64,000 bases of DNA from Sinorhizobium sp. 8-89 (GTDB lineage Bacteria > Pseudomonadota > Alphaproteobacteria > Rhizobiales > Rhizobiaceae). The stretch covers positions 522,200 through 586,199 of the forward strand of contig NZ_JASKLR010000001.1 of NCBI RefSeq assembly GCF_030124325.1, given 5' to 3'. Shown here piece by piece: positions 42,907-51,477 of the stretch. The position numbers were made by a program, and so were the translations under genes. The notes below the pieces were generated by a model that saw only the letters and a program-made list of their open reading frames with translations, searched no databases and had not been told where the DNA came from. The first letter of the stretch is position 1, and every line of letters starts with the position of its first letter.

Positions 42907-42971
42907 TTCTCTCGGGTCGTCTGAGGCGATTTTGTGTCGTTTCAGCAACAGGGATCAGGGAAGGGCAGCGC

Positions 42972-42984
42972 AAAGGAGGTGATC
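42972..42984 (+). promoter_or_regulatory. 13-base anti-SD complement in the porin leader
   Basis: AAAGGAGGTGATC complements the conserved 3' end of 16S rRNA over 13 bases. No good gene starts next to it: a GTG inside it gives a three-codon frame ending TAA, and a TTG ten bases on gives 19 codons. It lies 164 bases before the porin start. Confidence 0.5.
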
Positions 42985-43147
42985 TGGTAAGTTGGTCGTT
43001 GCGTGCCCCACCCGGTTTTGTATTTTCAACTCCGGAAGCAAGGGCGGTTGATCGTCCGACTTCTTGAACGTTGGGGATGGGGCAGGGAACGCTGTCCTTC
43101 AGCAAAGAAACCCAGACCCGTTTGAAACTTTTGACTGGAGGTCAGAA

Positions 43148-44197
43148 ATGAACATCAAGAGCCTTCTTCTCGGCTCCGCTGCTGCTCTCGCAGCAGTATC
43201 CGGCGCGCAGGCAGCCGACGCTATCGTCGCCGCCGAGCCGGAGCCCATGGAATACGTTCGCGTCTGCGACGCTTTCGGCACGGGCTACTTCTACATCCCG
43301 GGCACGGAAACCTGCCTCAAGATCGGCGGCTTCATCCGCGTTCAGGGCTCGTTCGGTCGTGACGAGGTAACCAGCCGTTTTAATGCTAACGAAGACGGCG
43401 ACCCCGCTACCCGGGCTACCTCGGACTGGGATGTCTTCTCCCGTGCTTACATCTCGTTCGATGCCAAGAGCGACACCGAGTACGGCACGCTCACCGGCTT
43501 CTTCGCTGCTGAGTTCAACGCCGATAACGACACCGACTCTGGCGACAGCGACTTCATCGACGTCGATGAAGCCTACATCCAGCTCGGCGGCTTCAAGGCC
43601 GGCTTCTTCTACAGCTGGTGGGATAAGGGCCTGAACGGTGAAACCGATACGCTCGGCAACTTCACCGAATTCAACTCGCTCGCCTATCTCTATGATGGCG
43701 GCACGTTCCAGGCCGGTATCTCGGTCGATGAACTCGAAGGCACGAGCACCAAGGACAACGGCGTTGGCGTTGCCGGCATCGTTTCCGCCACGCTCGGCGG
43801 CGTAAGCTTCGACCTGCTCGGCGGCTTCGACACCGAACTCGAAGAAGGTGCGATCCGCGCTCTGCTTTCCGCAGATCTCGGCCCGGGCGTCTTCCAGCTC
43901 GCTGGTATCTGGGCATCCGACCCGAACGCATACTGGGCTGAATCCGAGTGGACGGTTGCTGCTTCGTATCGCTTCAATGCAACCGACAAGTTCGCAATCA
44001 CCCCCGGCGCCCAGTACTTTGGTAGCCTGAATGACGGTAATTTCGGCTTCGGTGACGACGATGCATGGCGCGTTGGTGTAACGGCTGACTATCAGGTCAC
44101 CGAAGGCCTCGCTACCCGTCTGTCGGTTCAGTACCAGGATGAAGACAACGGCGACGACGAAGTATTCGGCTTCCTCCGCCTGCAGCGTGACTTCTAA
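43148..44197 (+). CDS. ropA: outer-membrane porin (RopA/Omp2 family)
   Basis: This is a general diffusion porin of the Rhizobiales outer membrane. The 349-residue precursor has a signal peptide (MNIKSLLLGSAAALAAVSGA, cleavage near AQA-ADA, residue 22), the family start EYVRVCDAFGTGYFYIPGTE with a conserved Cys pair, KIGGFIRVQGS, acidic loops and a C-terminal strand ending RLQRDF with terminal Phe. GGAGG lies seven bases before the ATG; the in-frame ATG at 43064 is upstream of the signal and rejected. A strong terminator follows. The control signals upstream are unusual and listed separately. The symbol follows rhizobial usage. Confidence 0.93.
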   Translation: MNIKSLLLGSAAALAAVSGAQAADAIVAAEPEPMEYVRVCDAFGTGYFYIPGTETCLKIGGFIRVQGSFGRDEVTSRFNANEDGDPATRATSDWDVFSRAYISFDAKSDTEYGTLTGFFAAEFNADNDTDSGDSDFIDVDEAYIQLGGFKAGFFYSWWDKGLNGETDTLGNFTEFNSLAYLYDGGTFQAGISVDELEGTSTKDNGVGVAGIVSATLGGVSFDLLGGFDTELEEGAIRALLSADLGPGVFQLAGIWASDPNAYWAESEWTVAASYRFNATDKFAITPGAQYFGSLNDGNFGFGDDDAWRVGVTADYQVTEGLATRLSVQYQDEDNGDDEVFGFLRLQRDF

Positions 44198-44223
44198 TCT
44201 GGCCTGACCTCGGTCAGTTAGGG

Positions 44224-44250
44224 AAAGCCCGGCTCCCGAGCCGGGCTTTT
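44224..44250 (+). terminator. rho-independent terminator after the porin
   Basis: AAAGCCCGGCT at 44224-44234 pairs perfectly with AGCCGGGCTTT at 44239-44249 around CCCG, followed by T-rich DNA. It lies 27 bases after the porin stop. Confidence 0.9.
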
Positions 44251-44308
44251 CCATTTTTAAGGGCCTGTTGCGGGGAGAGTGTTTCCGCTCTGCCGTCCGC
44301 GAGCTGGT

Positions 44309-45190
44309 CTACCGTCGAACAAAAGCCGCTATAGCCTGTCTCGGGCCATCGAGATGCAGAAGCGGTGCATGGCCCTGTCCCATCGCTGTCACTGTCACCA
44401 AGTCTGGATGACGATGCTTCATTTCCTCGACTGTGACCTCTGACAGCAGGCTGGAGTGCTCGCCACGAACGACCATCATCGGCAATCCGGCGAGCGCATC
44501 GAATTGCGGCCAAAGTTCCGGCAATGACGTGTCGGCTGTGAGCGCCTGCAGTTGCGCCGCGATCGCCGGATCGAAGTCGGCGATCGGGAGGCCGCCTTCG
44601 TCGCGATAGATCGCCTTCGCCATCCCGTGCCAATCGTCCTCACGAAGGATCGGGAAATCTGCCCCATGTATGGATTGCAGATAGCGAGGTGCCGCAAGCC
44701 AGCTTGCCGGCCCGTTCGCTGCGTTGAGGTAGTCCCGGATTCGAAGCAGTCCCTCGATTTCAATGACCGGGCCGATGTCGTTGAGAATGACGGCTGCGAT
44801 CAAGGTAGGGGCCAGGCCAACGAGGTGATGCAGGATCAGGCCACCGCGCGATGTGCCGATGAAAATTGCCTTCTCGACACCGAAATGCGCGCAGGCGGCG
44901 ATGAGATCCAAGGTTTCTATGGCGACAGTGTAACGGCGTTTGTCGTCGTCGCGCTCCGAACGACCGCGCCCACGGGAATCAAGAGAGATGACGAAATGTC
45001 CGCCTCCCGGCGGGGAGGCGAGAAAGCCCGCGAGCTCGTGGAAGTCGCGGCTGTTGCGTGTCAGACCGGGCAAACAGACGACGGGAACCTTTGTACCACC
45101 TGACGATGCTGCGAGGCCGTAGGACCTGGCATAAAGCTGCAAGCCATCCTGTCCTCGAAAGAGATGTTCCCGAAATTCACTCCGGTCCAT
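44309..45190 (-). CDS. alpha/beta-hydrolase
   Basis: This is a 293-residue alpha/beta-hydrolase fold protein. It has VPVVCLPGLTRNSRDFHELA (oxyanion region), SLDSRGRGRSERD, the nucleophile elbow FIGTSRGGLI with Ser, and a C-terminal MGQGHAPLLHLDGP carrying the catalytic His; the acid is probably in MVVRGEHSSLLSE. I start at the ATG at 45190, six bases after GGAG; an ATG four codons upstream is possible. The substrate cannot be inferred. It reads towards the porin terminator. Confidence 0.87.
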   Translation of the reverse strand: MDRSEFREHLFRGQDGLQLYARSYGLAASSGGTKVPVVCLPGLTRNSRDFHELAGFLASPPGGGHFVISLDSRGRGRSERDDDKRRYTVAIETLDLIAACAHFGVEKAIFIGTSRGGLILHHLVGLAPTLIAAVILNDIGPVIEIEGLLRIRDYLNAANGPASWLAAPRYLQSIHGADFPILREDDWHGMAKAIYRDEGGLPIADFDPAIAAQLQALTADTSLPELWPQFDALAGLPMMVVRGEHSSLLSEVTVEEMKHRHPDLVTVTAMGQGHAPLLHLDGPRQAIAAFVRR

Positions 45191-45376
45191 GATGGACTCC
45201 ATTCGGTCGCGGGGAGTGAATCGTAGCTTCTATATGTGCGACGGCAAGCCGGCAAAGGGACTTTATCAAACCGGAAGATTGTCACTTTAGGGCCGGATCG
45301 TCCCGCGCAGCTGCGCGTCACTTCCCGCGCAATTACATGCTGCCGGAGAACCCGGAATTGGCACAATTCGTGCAGA

Positions 45377-45430
45377 GGTGTGTAACGGTTTTCCGCACGG
45401 AGCTGCGCAGTTTCAAAGAGTTAGATCATT
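45377..45430 (+). repeat. dispersed intergenic repeat, family 2 (copy c)
   Basis: The copy reads GTGTGTAACGGTTTTCCGCA, then CGGAGCTGCGCAGTTTCAAA and GAGTTAGATC. The GGTTTTCCGC core and the GAGTTAGA end match the other family 2 members. It lies between the hydrolase and BA14K genes. Confidence 0.55.
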
Positions 45431-45478
45431 CACCGCTTCAATGAAACAGTGAAATGACCTGTTGCTGCGGTGAGGTGC

Positions 45479-45958
45479 CTAGCTGTAGGGCGAATAGCAC
45501 TGGCGACGGGGACCGCCATACGGCTGATAGGTGTTATCCCAGGACCGATAGGACCGATAGCGCGCATAGCACCACTCAGTATGGGCACTGCCGCCGGAAT
45601 ATCTCGGCCGCTGGCTCAGCACGCCACCGACGATCGCGCCGGTCGCCAAGCCCCCAATGAACGCGCCGAAATCATTGTCATCGTCGCGATAGTAGCGGCG
45701 GTAGCGGTCACGATAGCGATCGCGATAGAAACTGCGGCGGTAGTCACGATAGCCGCGCCGAGACTCACGATAATCGCGCCGGCACGAAGGCAAGCGGCAC
45801 ACACCCTTAGCATGCTCGCCGCGCTCGTAAGAGAACTGCACCTGCTGGATGTCCGTGGCTTGCGGCTTTGCCGCCGGAACGATTGGAAATGCCTCTGCGG
45901 GGGGAACGCTGCTTATCGCCGTCGCCAGCGACAGGGCGACAATTGCTAACGTCTTCAT
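45479..45958 (-). CDS. BA14K-family secreted protein
   Basis: This 159-residue precursor has a signal peptide ([20 protein letters not shown], cleavage near AEA-FP), an Arg/Tyr/Asp-rich low-complexity stretch (about residues 60-95), a small glycine-zipper helix [18 protein letters not shown] (about 100-117), and the C-terminal BA14K signature [19 protein letters not shown]...GPRRQC. BA14K of Brucella is an immunogenic envelope protein with lectin-like activity. The ATG at 45958 lies ten bases after AAAGGAAA; the ATG four codons upstream is too close to that SD. Confidence 0.88.
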   Translation of the reverse strand: MKTLAIVALSLATAISSVPPAEAFPIVPAAKPQATDIQQVQFSYERGEHAKGVCRLPSCRRDYRESRRGYRDYRRSFYRDRYRDRYRRYYRDDDNDFGAFIGGLATGAIVGGVLSQRPRYSGGSAHTEWCYARYRSYRSWDNTYQPYGGPRRQCYSPYS

Positions 45959-46117
45959 TGGCTTTACCATTTCCTTTCAGACAAACGCATCCCTTCTGGA
46001 AGAAAATGGTTGGGACCGCATTTTGTGCCATGTTCCGGCGGCGGATCACGACCATTTGATCGCGCCTCCGCCGGGGACCAGACTGGGATCGAGCAAGGGT
46101 GCCGAAGTCGATTGAAC

Positions 46118-48181
46118 TTAAGGCAATTTCCGTCCCATTCTCAAATCCGTGACGATGTCGGCGGCCTCTCGCAACCGGGACTTGTAGACCTGATAGTTCT
46201 CCATGACCCGCTGGACATAGTTACGCGTTTCCTGGAAGGGAATGCGTTCGATCCAGTCCACCACATCATCGATTGGCTTACCGCGGGGGTCGCCATAACG
46301 GTCGAGCCATTCCGGCACACGGCGCGGGCCGGCATTATAGGCGATGAACGTCAGAATGTAGGAACCGCCAAAACTGTTGATTTGCTCGCCGAGATAGTGC
46401 GCCCCAAGGGTGGCATTGTAGCCTGCATCGGTCGTCAGGCGGTCCTTGGAATAGGCAAGGCCGAATCGGCTTGCGACGCCCTTGGCGGTACCCGGCAGAA
46501 GCTGCAGCAGTCCGAGGGCATTGGCGGCCGAGACGGCGGCCGGATTGAAAGCGCTTTCCTGGCGGGCAATCGCATAGGCAAGCGCCTTGCCGGTACCGGT
46601 GATATCGGCGCTGGACGGGATCACTCCGATCGGAAAGGCAAGTGCGGCGACATCGACGCCTCGGGCGAAAGCAATCTTGCCGACTTGCAGCGACAGCTGG
46701 TGATTGCCTGTTTCTTCCGCCCGCGCAGCAAGCATCGCGAGTTCGCCGGGGCTGGTCAGTTCCTCGGCCAGCGACCGGTAAAGGCTGTCCGCACGCCAGC
46801 CGTGGCCGGCCGCTTCCAGGCGCGAGATGGCCCTGACGGCCTCGCGACGTTCGAACCGGACGCGATCCTCCGGCGTGGGCGAGGGGTAGCTTACGTCAAG
46901 CATCGAGCGGCCGAGCCGCGCGGCCGCGAGTTGGCCATAGAATGTGCCGTGATAGCGCGCCGCTTTGGCAAAATGCTCCTTCGGATCGCCAGGGCCGCCC
47001 GCTTCGGCGGCGCGTCCGAGCCAGTACCAGGCACGCGAGGCTGAGATCGGCCGGGTCGATGTTTCCAGAATCTTCCGGAAATGGCCTGCCGCAGTTGCCG
47101 GGTCCTCCAGGCCGCGAAGCGCGTACCAGCCGGCGTGAAACTCCGCGTCGACGATGTCCGTCGCTTCGGTTGCCGCATGGTTGGCGGCAACGCGGTAAGC
47201 GCCATGGAAATCACCTTCGTCGAGCAGGCCGCGGCTGACAATGCGCTGCTCCGTCCACCATTCGCCCGGGTCGACGAGGGCTTCGCTGTCCTTCGGCATT
47301 TGCGCCAGAAGCCCGGCTGCTTCCTGGTATTTATCCTGCTTGCGCAGATGCTCGATGCGCACAAACAGAAAGGCGGGGCTATCGCGCCACGACGGGTCGA
47401 CCGCCTTGATCAGCGCCGCCGCGTTCTCGCTGCCGCGGATAACCGCGGTCCAGGCGCGATAAAGCGATTGCGCCTTGCCGAGGTCGCTGAAACGCCCCGC
47501 CTGCTCGACGCGAGCGCGATAGAGCAGCAGTTCCATGCGCCGCCTGTGGTCGGCGGTGGTCAGGAGATCGGAGAATTCCGAGAGGATTTTTGTTTCCGCG
47601 TCCTTGTCGAGCGCGTCTTTCAGCCAGATAGCGCGCAGATGATTGGCCGCCGCCGCGTTTTGCCCTTGAGCCACGAGCGCCCGGGCAAGAATGATTGTCC
47701 CCTCCGCCGTTTCCGGCCGGGTCGCGCCGAAGGCAGCCATCACATCCGCGGCAGGCGGGTTTTCGCGATAGAGCGCCCGTTCCGAATGCGCCCGCAGCGA
47801 TTTCAAGCCGGGCCAGCCTTGAAGTTCCCGTTGTGCTTCGGCGATCTCGTAGGATGGAACGCCCTTCTGACCTGAAACGGCGATGGCCCAGGTGAGGATG
47901 TGGCGCTCGAGCGTTCCCGAGGGCATGCCGTCGCGAACCGCGATTGCTTTGGCGGGCTCGCGATTGGAAAGCGCGTCGAGGCCTTTCTTTAAATCTGCGC
48001 CGATCGGCGCTACGGCCGCGGATATTGCGGCCGTAATATCCACAACGCGTCCCGTCTTGCTGGGGGAATCAGACCTGTTTGCCGGTACCGCTGTCCGGCG
48101 GGTCTCGTTGGCGGGAGCCGAAGAAGCGAGCACCGCGGCGCCGACCATGACGGCGACAGGCAGAAAGAGTGGTCTGCGCAT
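46118..48181 (-). CDS. soluble lytic murein transglycosylase (Slt-like)
   Basis: This 687-residue periplasmic enzyme cleaves peptidoglycan between MurNAc and GlcNAc. It has a signal peptide (about residues 1-25), a long superhelical alpha domain rich in TPR-like helices, and a C-terminal lysozyme-like SLT domain with the catalytic Glu in IARQESAFNP, ANALGLLQLLPGTAKGVA and ILTFIAYNAGPRRVPEW. Length is like E. coli Slt70. The ATG at 48181 is preferred over the TTG just before it. It stands alone. Confidence 0.93.
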   Translation of the reverse strand: MRRPLFLPVAVMVGAAVLASSAPANETRRTAVPANRSDSPSKTGRVVDITAAISAAVAPIGADLKKGLDALSNREPAKAIAVRDGMPSGTLERHILTWAIAVSGQKGVPSYEIAEAQRELQGWPGLKSLRAHSERALYRENPPAADVMAAFGATRPETAEGTIILARALVAQGQNAAAANHLRAIWLKDALDKDAETKILSEFSDLLTTADHRRRMELLLYRARVEQAGRFSDLGKAQSLYRAWTAVIRGSENAAALIKAVDPSWRDSPAFLFVRIEHLRKQDKYQEAAGLLAQMPKDSEALVDPGEWWTEQRIVSRGLLDEGDFHGAYRVAANHAATEATDIVDAEFHAGWYALRGLEDPATAAGHFRKILETSTRPISASRAWYWLGRAAEAGGPGDPKEHFAKAARYHGTFYGQLAAARLGRSMLDVSYPSPTPEDRVRFERREAVRAISRLEAAGHGWRADSLYRSLAEELTSPGELAMLAARAEETGNHQLSLQVGKIAFARGVDVAALAFPIGVIPSSADITGTGKALAYAIARQESAFNPAAVSAANALGLLQLLPGTAKGVASRFGLAYSKDRLTTDAGYNATLGAHYLGEQINSFGGSYILTFIAYNAGPRRVPEWLDRYGDPRGKPIDDVVDWIERIPFQETRNYVQRVMENYQVYKSRLREAADIVTDLRMGRKLP

Positions 48182-48473
48182 CAAGAGCCCCCGTGTTCCC
48201 CTTCGTTCTCCGCCGGACCGCCTGCCGAAAAGTTAGCGGCATTTGCCGATGACCGCAAATCGTAGGTGCGGTGTTTTCATGAGGCCCGCTCGGGTATTGG
48301 CTCCGACCGCCGCAGTGCCTTAGAGCTATCGTTTGAGTGAAAACCGACATGAAATGCGTCTTCACGACGCTTGCCGCGACCACTTCACATGATTATGGTG
48401 CGGCAGTTTTTTAACCGTCGATTGCGGCCAAAGCGTGAGAGTTGGTGCTCCTTGCGGCCGCCAGGAGTTGTGC

Positions 48474-49358
48474 ATGTTCAAGGGTTCCATTCCCGCACTC
48501 GTAACACCGTTCACCGCCACCGGATCGGTGGATGCGGATAGTTTCGTCGCGCATGTGGAATGGCAGATAAAAGAAGGCAGCCATGGGCTGGTGCCGGTGG
48601 GCACGACCGGGGAATCGCCGACCTTGTCCCATGACGAGCACAAGAAGGTTGTCGAACTCTGCGTGGAATCAGCGGCGAGGCGCGTGCCCGTGATTGCCGG
48701 TGCCGGCTCGAACAACACGACCGAAGCAATCGAGCTTGCGCAGCATGCCGAAAAGGCCGGCGCCGACGCCATTCTGGTCGTGACACCCTATTACAACAAG
48801 CCGACGCAGAAGGGCCTCTTTGCCCACTACGCTGCGATCGCCGAAAGCGTGAAGCTGCCGATCGTAATCTACAATATTCCCGGTCGCTCGGTCGTCGACA
48901 TGAGCGTCGAGACCATGGCTGCGCTGGCAAGGGCTTATCCGACGATTGTCGGCGTCAAGGATGCGACCGGCAAGATCGAGCGCGTCTCCGAGCAACGCAT
49001 GACCTGCGGCAAGGAGTTCGTGCAGCTTTCGGGTGAGGACGCGACCGCCCTTGGCTTCAACGCGCATGGCGGGGTCGGCTGCATTTCCGTCACCGCCAAT
49101 GTCGCGCCGCGCCTTTGCGCCGAATTCCAGGAAGCGACACTTGCCGGTGAATTCGCAAAGGCGCTGGAGTATCAGGACAAATTGATGCCGCTCCATAAGG
49201 CTATCTTCATGGAGCCCGGCCTTTGCGGCGCCAAATATGCGCTTCATCGTCTCGGGCGGATGAGCCGCGCCGTTCGTTCGCCGCTGCTGGCGACACTCGA
49301 GCCGGGCACGGAGGAAGCGATCGATGCGGCGCTCCGGCATGCGGGATTGTTGAACTGA
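48474..49358 (+). CDS. dapA: 4-hydroxy-tetrahydrodipicolinate synthase
   Basis: DapA condenses aspartate semialdehyde and pyruvate in the first committed step of lysine and diaminopimelate synthesis. The 294-residue TIM-barrel protein has the Schiff-base Lys162 in GVKDATGKI, Tyr133 in VIYNIPGRS, and the signature [21 protein letters not shown] lies nine bases before the ATG at 48474. The stop overlaps the start of smpB as ATGA, as in other rhizobia, so the two are coupled. Confidence 0.96.
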   Translation: MFKGSIPALVTPFTATGSVDADSFVAHVEWQIKEGSHGLVPVGTTGESPTLSHDEHKKVVELCVESAARRVPVIAGAGSNNTTEAIELAQHAEKAGADAILVVTPYYNKPTQKGLFAHYAAIAESVKLPIVIYNIPGRSVVDMSVETMAALARAYPTIVGVKDATGKIERVSEQRMTCGKEFVQLSGEDATALGFNAHGGVGCISVTANVAPRLCAEFQEATLAGEFAKALEYQDKLMPLHKAIFMEPGLCGAKYALHRLGRMSRAVRSPLLATLEPGTEEAIDAALRHAGLLN

Positions 49359-49837
49359 TGGCCCCCAAAGGCAGCGAGCGCACGGTCAAGAAAGTCGTGG
49401 CGGAGAACCGCAAGGCCCGCTTCAACTACGAGATCATCGATACCTACGAGGCCGGTCTTGTGCTGACCGGGACGGAGGTAAAGTCGTTGCGCGAAGGAAA
49501 GGCCAATATCTCGGAATCCTACGCGACCGACGAAGGCGGCGAAATCTGGCTGATCAATTCCTATCTACCGGAATATTTGCAGGCGAACCGTTTCAACCAC
49601 GAAACCCGTCGGCGTCGCAAACTGCTGTTGTCGAAGCGGGAGGTGAACCGGCTGCAGGGCGCCGTCAACCGTGAAGGCATGTCACTGATTCCCTTGCGGA
49701 TCTATTTCAACGACCGCGGTCGGGCGAAGCTGGAGCTTGCCCTGGGCAAGGGCAAAAAGCTGCACGACAAGCGTGAGACCTCCAAGGAACGCGACTGGAA
49801 TCGGCAGAAGAACCGCTTGCTCAAGGAGCGCGGCTGA
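49358..49837 (+). CDS. smpB: tmRNA-binding protein SmpB
   Basis: SmpB binds tmRNA and brings it to stalled ribosomes for trans-translation. The 159-residue protein shows the family line: [40 protein letters not shown], and the basic tail [20 protein letters not shown]. The start overlaps the dapA stop; the frame is open further upstream, inside dapA. Length is typical. A weak hairpin AGGGGC/GCCCCT at 49884-49904 follows, between this gene and the convergent NYN gene. Confidence 0.96.
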   Translation: MAPKGSERTVKKVVAENRKARFNYEIIDTYEAGLVLTGTEVKSLREGKANISESYATDEGGEIWLINSYLPEYLQANRFNHETRRRRKLLLSKREVNRLQGAVNREGMSLIPLRIYFNDRGRAKLELALGKGKKLHDKRETSKERDWNRQKNRLLKERG

Positions 49838-49920
49838 TTAAAGAGCGCGTCTGATCTGGAACTGCGGCTGATCCGGCCGGGTGAGGGGCGCTCGCGTGGC
49901 CCCTGCATGGGCTCCAATTC

Positions 49921-50499
49921 TTAAAGTTCGACGTCGTCTGCGACGGGCTCGACCGGACGCGGTGTGCGTTCCGAGGGCTCACGGCCGATCTCGCCTCTGA
50001 GTGTAACGAGATCGATGAAGTGATCCGCCTGGCGTCGCAGATCGTCGGCTATCATCGGCGGTTGGGTCGACATGGTCGAGACCACGGAAACCTTGCGGCC
50101 CTTGCGCTGCAGCGCTTCGACCAGCGTGGTGAAGTCGCCGTCACCCGAGAAGATGACGAGATGATCGACCGTCTCGGACTGCTCCATAGCATCGATCGCC
50201 AGCTCGATATCCATGTTGCCCTTGATCTTGCGTCGCCCGAGCGAGTCGGTGAATTCCTTGGCCGGCTTGGTGATGACCTTGTAGCCGTTGTAGTCCAGCC
50301 AATCGATCAGAGGACGGATCGACGAATATTCCTGATCTTCGATAAGCGCGGTGTAATAGTAGGCCCTGAGCAGGTATCCGCGTTTCTGGAAAGCTTTCAG
50401 CAGCTTGCGATAGTCGATGTCGAAGCCGAGGCTTTTCGACGCGGCGTAGAGATTGGCGCCGTCAATGAAAAGTGCGATTTTCTCGCGGGGATCGAACAT
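49921..50499 (-). CDS. NYN-domain (LabA/DUF88) putative RNase
   Basis: This 192-residue protein has a PIN-like NYN fold of the LabA/DUF88 family. Conserved acidic clusters are ALFIDGANLYAA near residue 10, KGNMDIELAIDAM and VIFSGDGDFTTLVEALQRKG, which would bind the metal of a nuclease. A charged tail of about 30 residues follows. I start at the ATG at 50499 (MFDPREK), eight bases after AAGGAAA. Members are thought to process or degrade RNA; the target here is unknown. Confidence 0.88.
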   Translation of the reverse strand: MFDPREKIALFIDGANLYAASKSLGFDIDYRKLLKAFQKRGYLLRAYYYTALIEDQEYSSIRPLIDWLDYNGYKVITKPAKEFTDSLGRRKIKGNMDIELAIDAMEQSETVDHLVIFSGDGDFTTLVEALQRKGRKVSVVSTMSTQPPMIADDLRRQADHFIDLVTLRGEIGREPSERTPRPVEPVADDVEL

Positions 50500-50967
50500 C
50501 GTAATTTCCTTTTCCATGCCGGCGCATCTTGAACCTTCCGACCGAAGGGTGCGCAGAAAATAGGTGGATTACATTAACAATTGCTGATATTGCAAATAAT
50601 GTAGGTTATACCACGCATTAATCCAACCAGCGCACGACGCATATAGCTAGTTTTAGCAGTTGCTGCAGTTGGTCCACACCTCAATTTGCGATTGCCGCTG
50701 CAAATTCGATTAGCGCATTGCGCAATGCAATCAGCATATATGGCCAACACTTGCGGCGCGCAGGCGTCATATTCTACCATGTGTCATTGGGTGATGTGAG
50801 CACCGAATGCAGGAAAAACTTGAACTTATGCTGTTTTGATTGTATCCGGGCGGATAATTCCAGAAATCGGAGCTGATGAAGTCGTCAATCGACGGCTGTT
50901 CCGGTCTCGTGTCGTTTAATCTGTGCAGCGGCAACGCCGCCGCGCTTTGAGTCGCAAAGGACAGGCT
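50500..50967. other. 468-base AT-rich region before rpoZ
   Basis: This gap is visibly richer in A and T than its flanks, especially 50560-50800. It contains the perfect palindrome GCATTGCGCAATGC at 50715-50728. A possible promoter for rpoZ is TTGAAC at 50820-50825 with a T/A-rich block about 16 bases on. Frames in it have no SD or homology and I call no gene. Confidence 0.45.
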
Positions 50968-51375
50968 ATGGCCCGCGTCACCGTCGAAGACTGCATTGAC
51001 AAAGTCGACAACCGTTTCGAACTCGTTCTGCTCGCCAGCCATCGCGCACGTCTGATTTCGCAGGGTGCTGCTATCACCGTTGATCGCGACAACGACAAGA
51101 ACCCCGTCGTTGCATTGCGCGAGATCGCTGACGAGACCCTTTCGCCCGGCGATCTGAAGGAGGACCTGATCCACTCGCTGCAGAAGCATGTCGAGGTGGA
51201 CGAACCCGAGCCGGATCCGGCTTCGCTGACCCAGCCGGAAGCCGCCGCCGCTTTCGCGGATGCGGCGGAAGAGGAAGATCAGCCGGAAGCGCTGACCTTC
51301 GACCGCATGTCCGAGGAGGAACTGCTTGCAGGTATCGAAGGACTTGTGCCTCCGGAAAAGAGCGACGACTACTAA
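50968..51375 (+). CDS. rpoZ: RNA polymerase omega subunit
   Basis: Omega assists assembly of RNA polymerase and in many proteobacteria takes part in ppGpp binding. The 135-residue protein has the omega core [33 protein letters not shown] and [12 protein letters not shown], then an acidic C-terminal extension typical of alphaproteobacteria. AAAGGA lies seven bases before the ATG at 50968. The neighbouring rel gene encodes the ppGpp enzyme, an arrangement also seen in other bacteria. A strong terminator stands between them. Confidence 0.95.
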   Translation: MARVTVEDCIDKVDNRFELVLLASHRARLISQGAAITVDRDNDKNPVVALREIADETLSPGDLKEDLIHSLQKHVEVDEPEPDPASLTQPEAAAAFADAAEEEDQPEALTFDRMSEEELLAGIEGLVPPEKSDDY

Positions 51376-51415
51376 GATCCGTTCCGGAACGCGTGTTCCG
51401 GCGTGTTTTCAAAGC

Positions 51416-51448
51416 AGTGCGCCACTCCTATGATTGGCGCACTTTTTT
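51416..51448 (+). terminator. rho-independent terminator between rpoZ and rel
   Basis: AGTGCGCCA at 51416-51424 pairs perfectly with TGGCGCACT at 51435-51443 around a 10-base loop, followed by six Ts. It ends only 30 bases before the rel start, so rel either has read-through expression or a promoter inside this element. Confidence 0.9.
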
Positions 51449-51477
51449 ATTTGTCTTTTCCACGGAGCCGCCAGCGG

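Larger units (their letters stand above)
42494..43147 (+). promoter_or_regulatory. 654-base region upstream of the porin gene
   Basis: This gap carries several signals listed separately: five GANTC sites at 42644-42707, a TTAA-N7-TTAA CtrA-type box at 42892-42906 and a 13-base anti-SD match at 42972-42984. The porin promoter must lie here, so a long untranslated leader is likely. No protein gene was found apart from short frames without homology. Confidence 0.6.
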
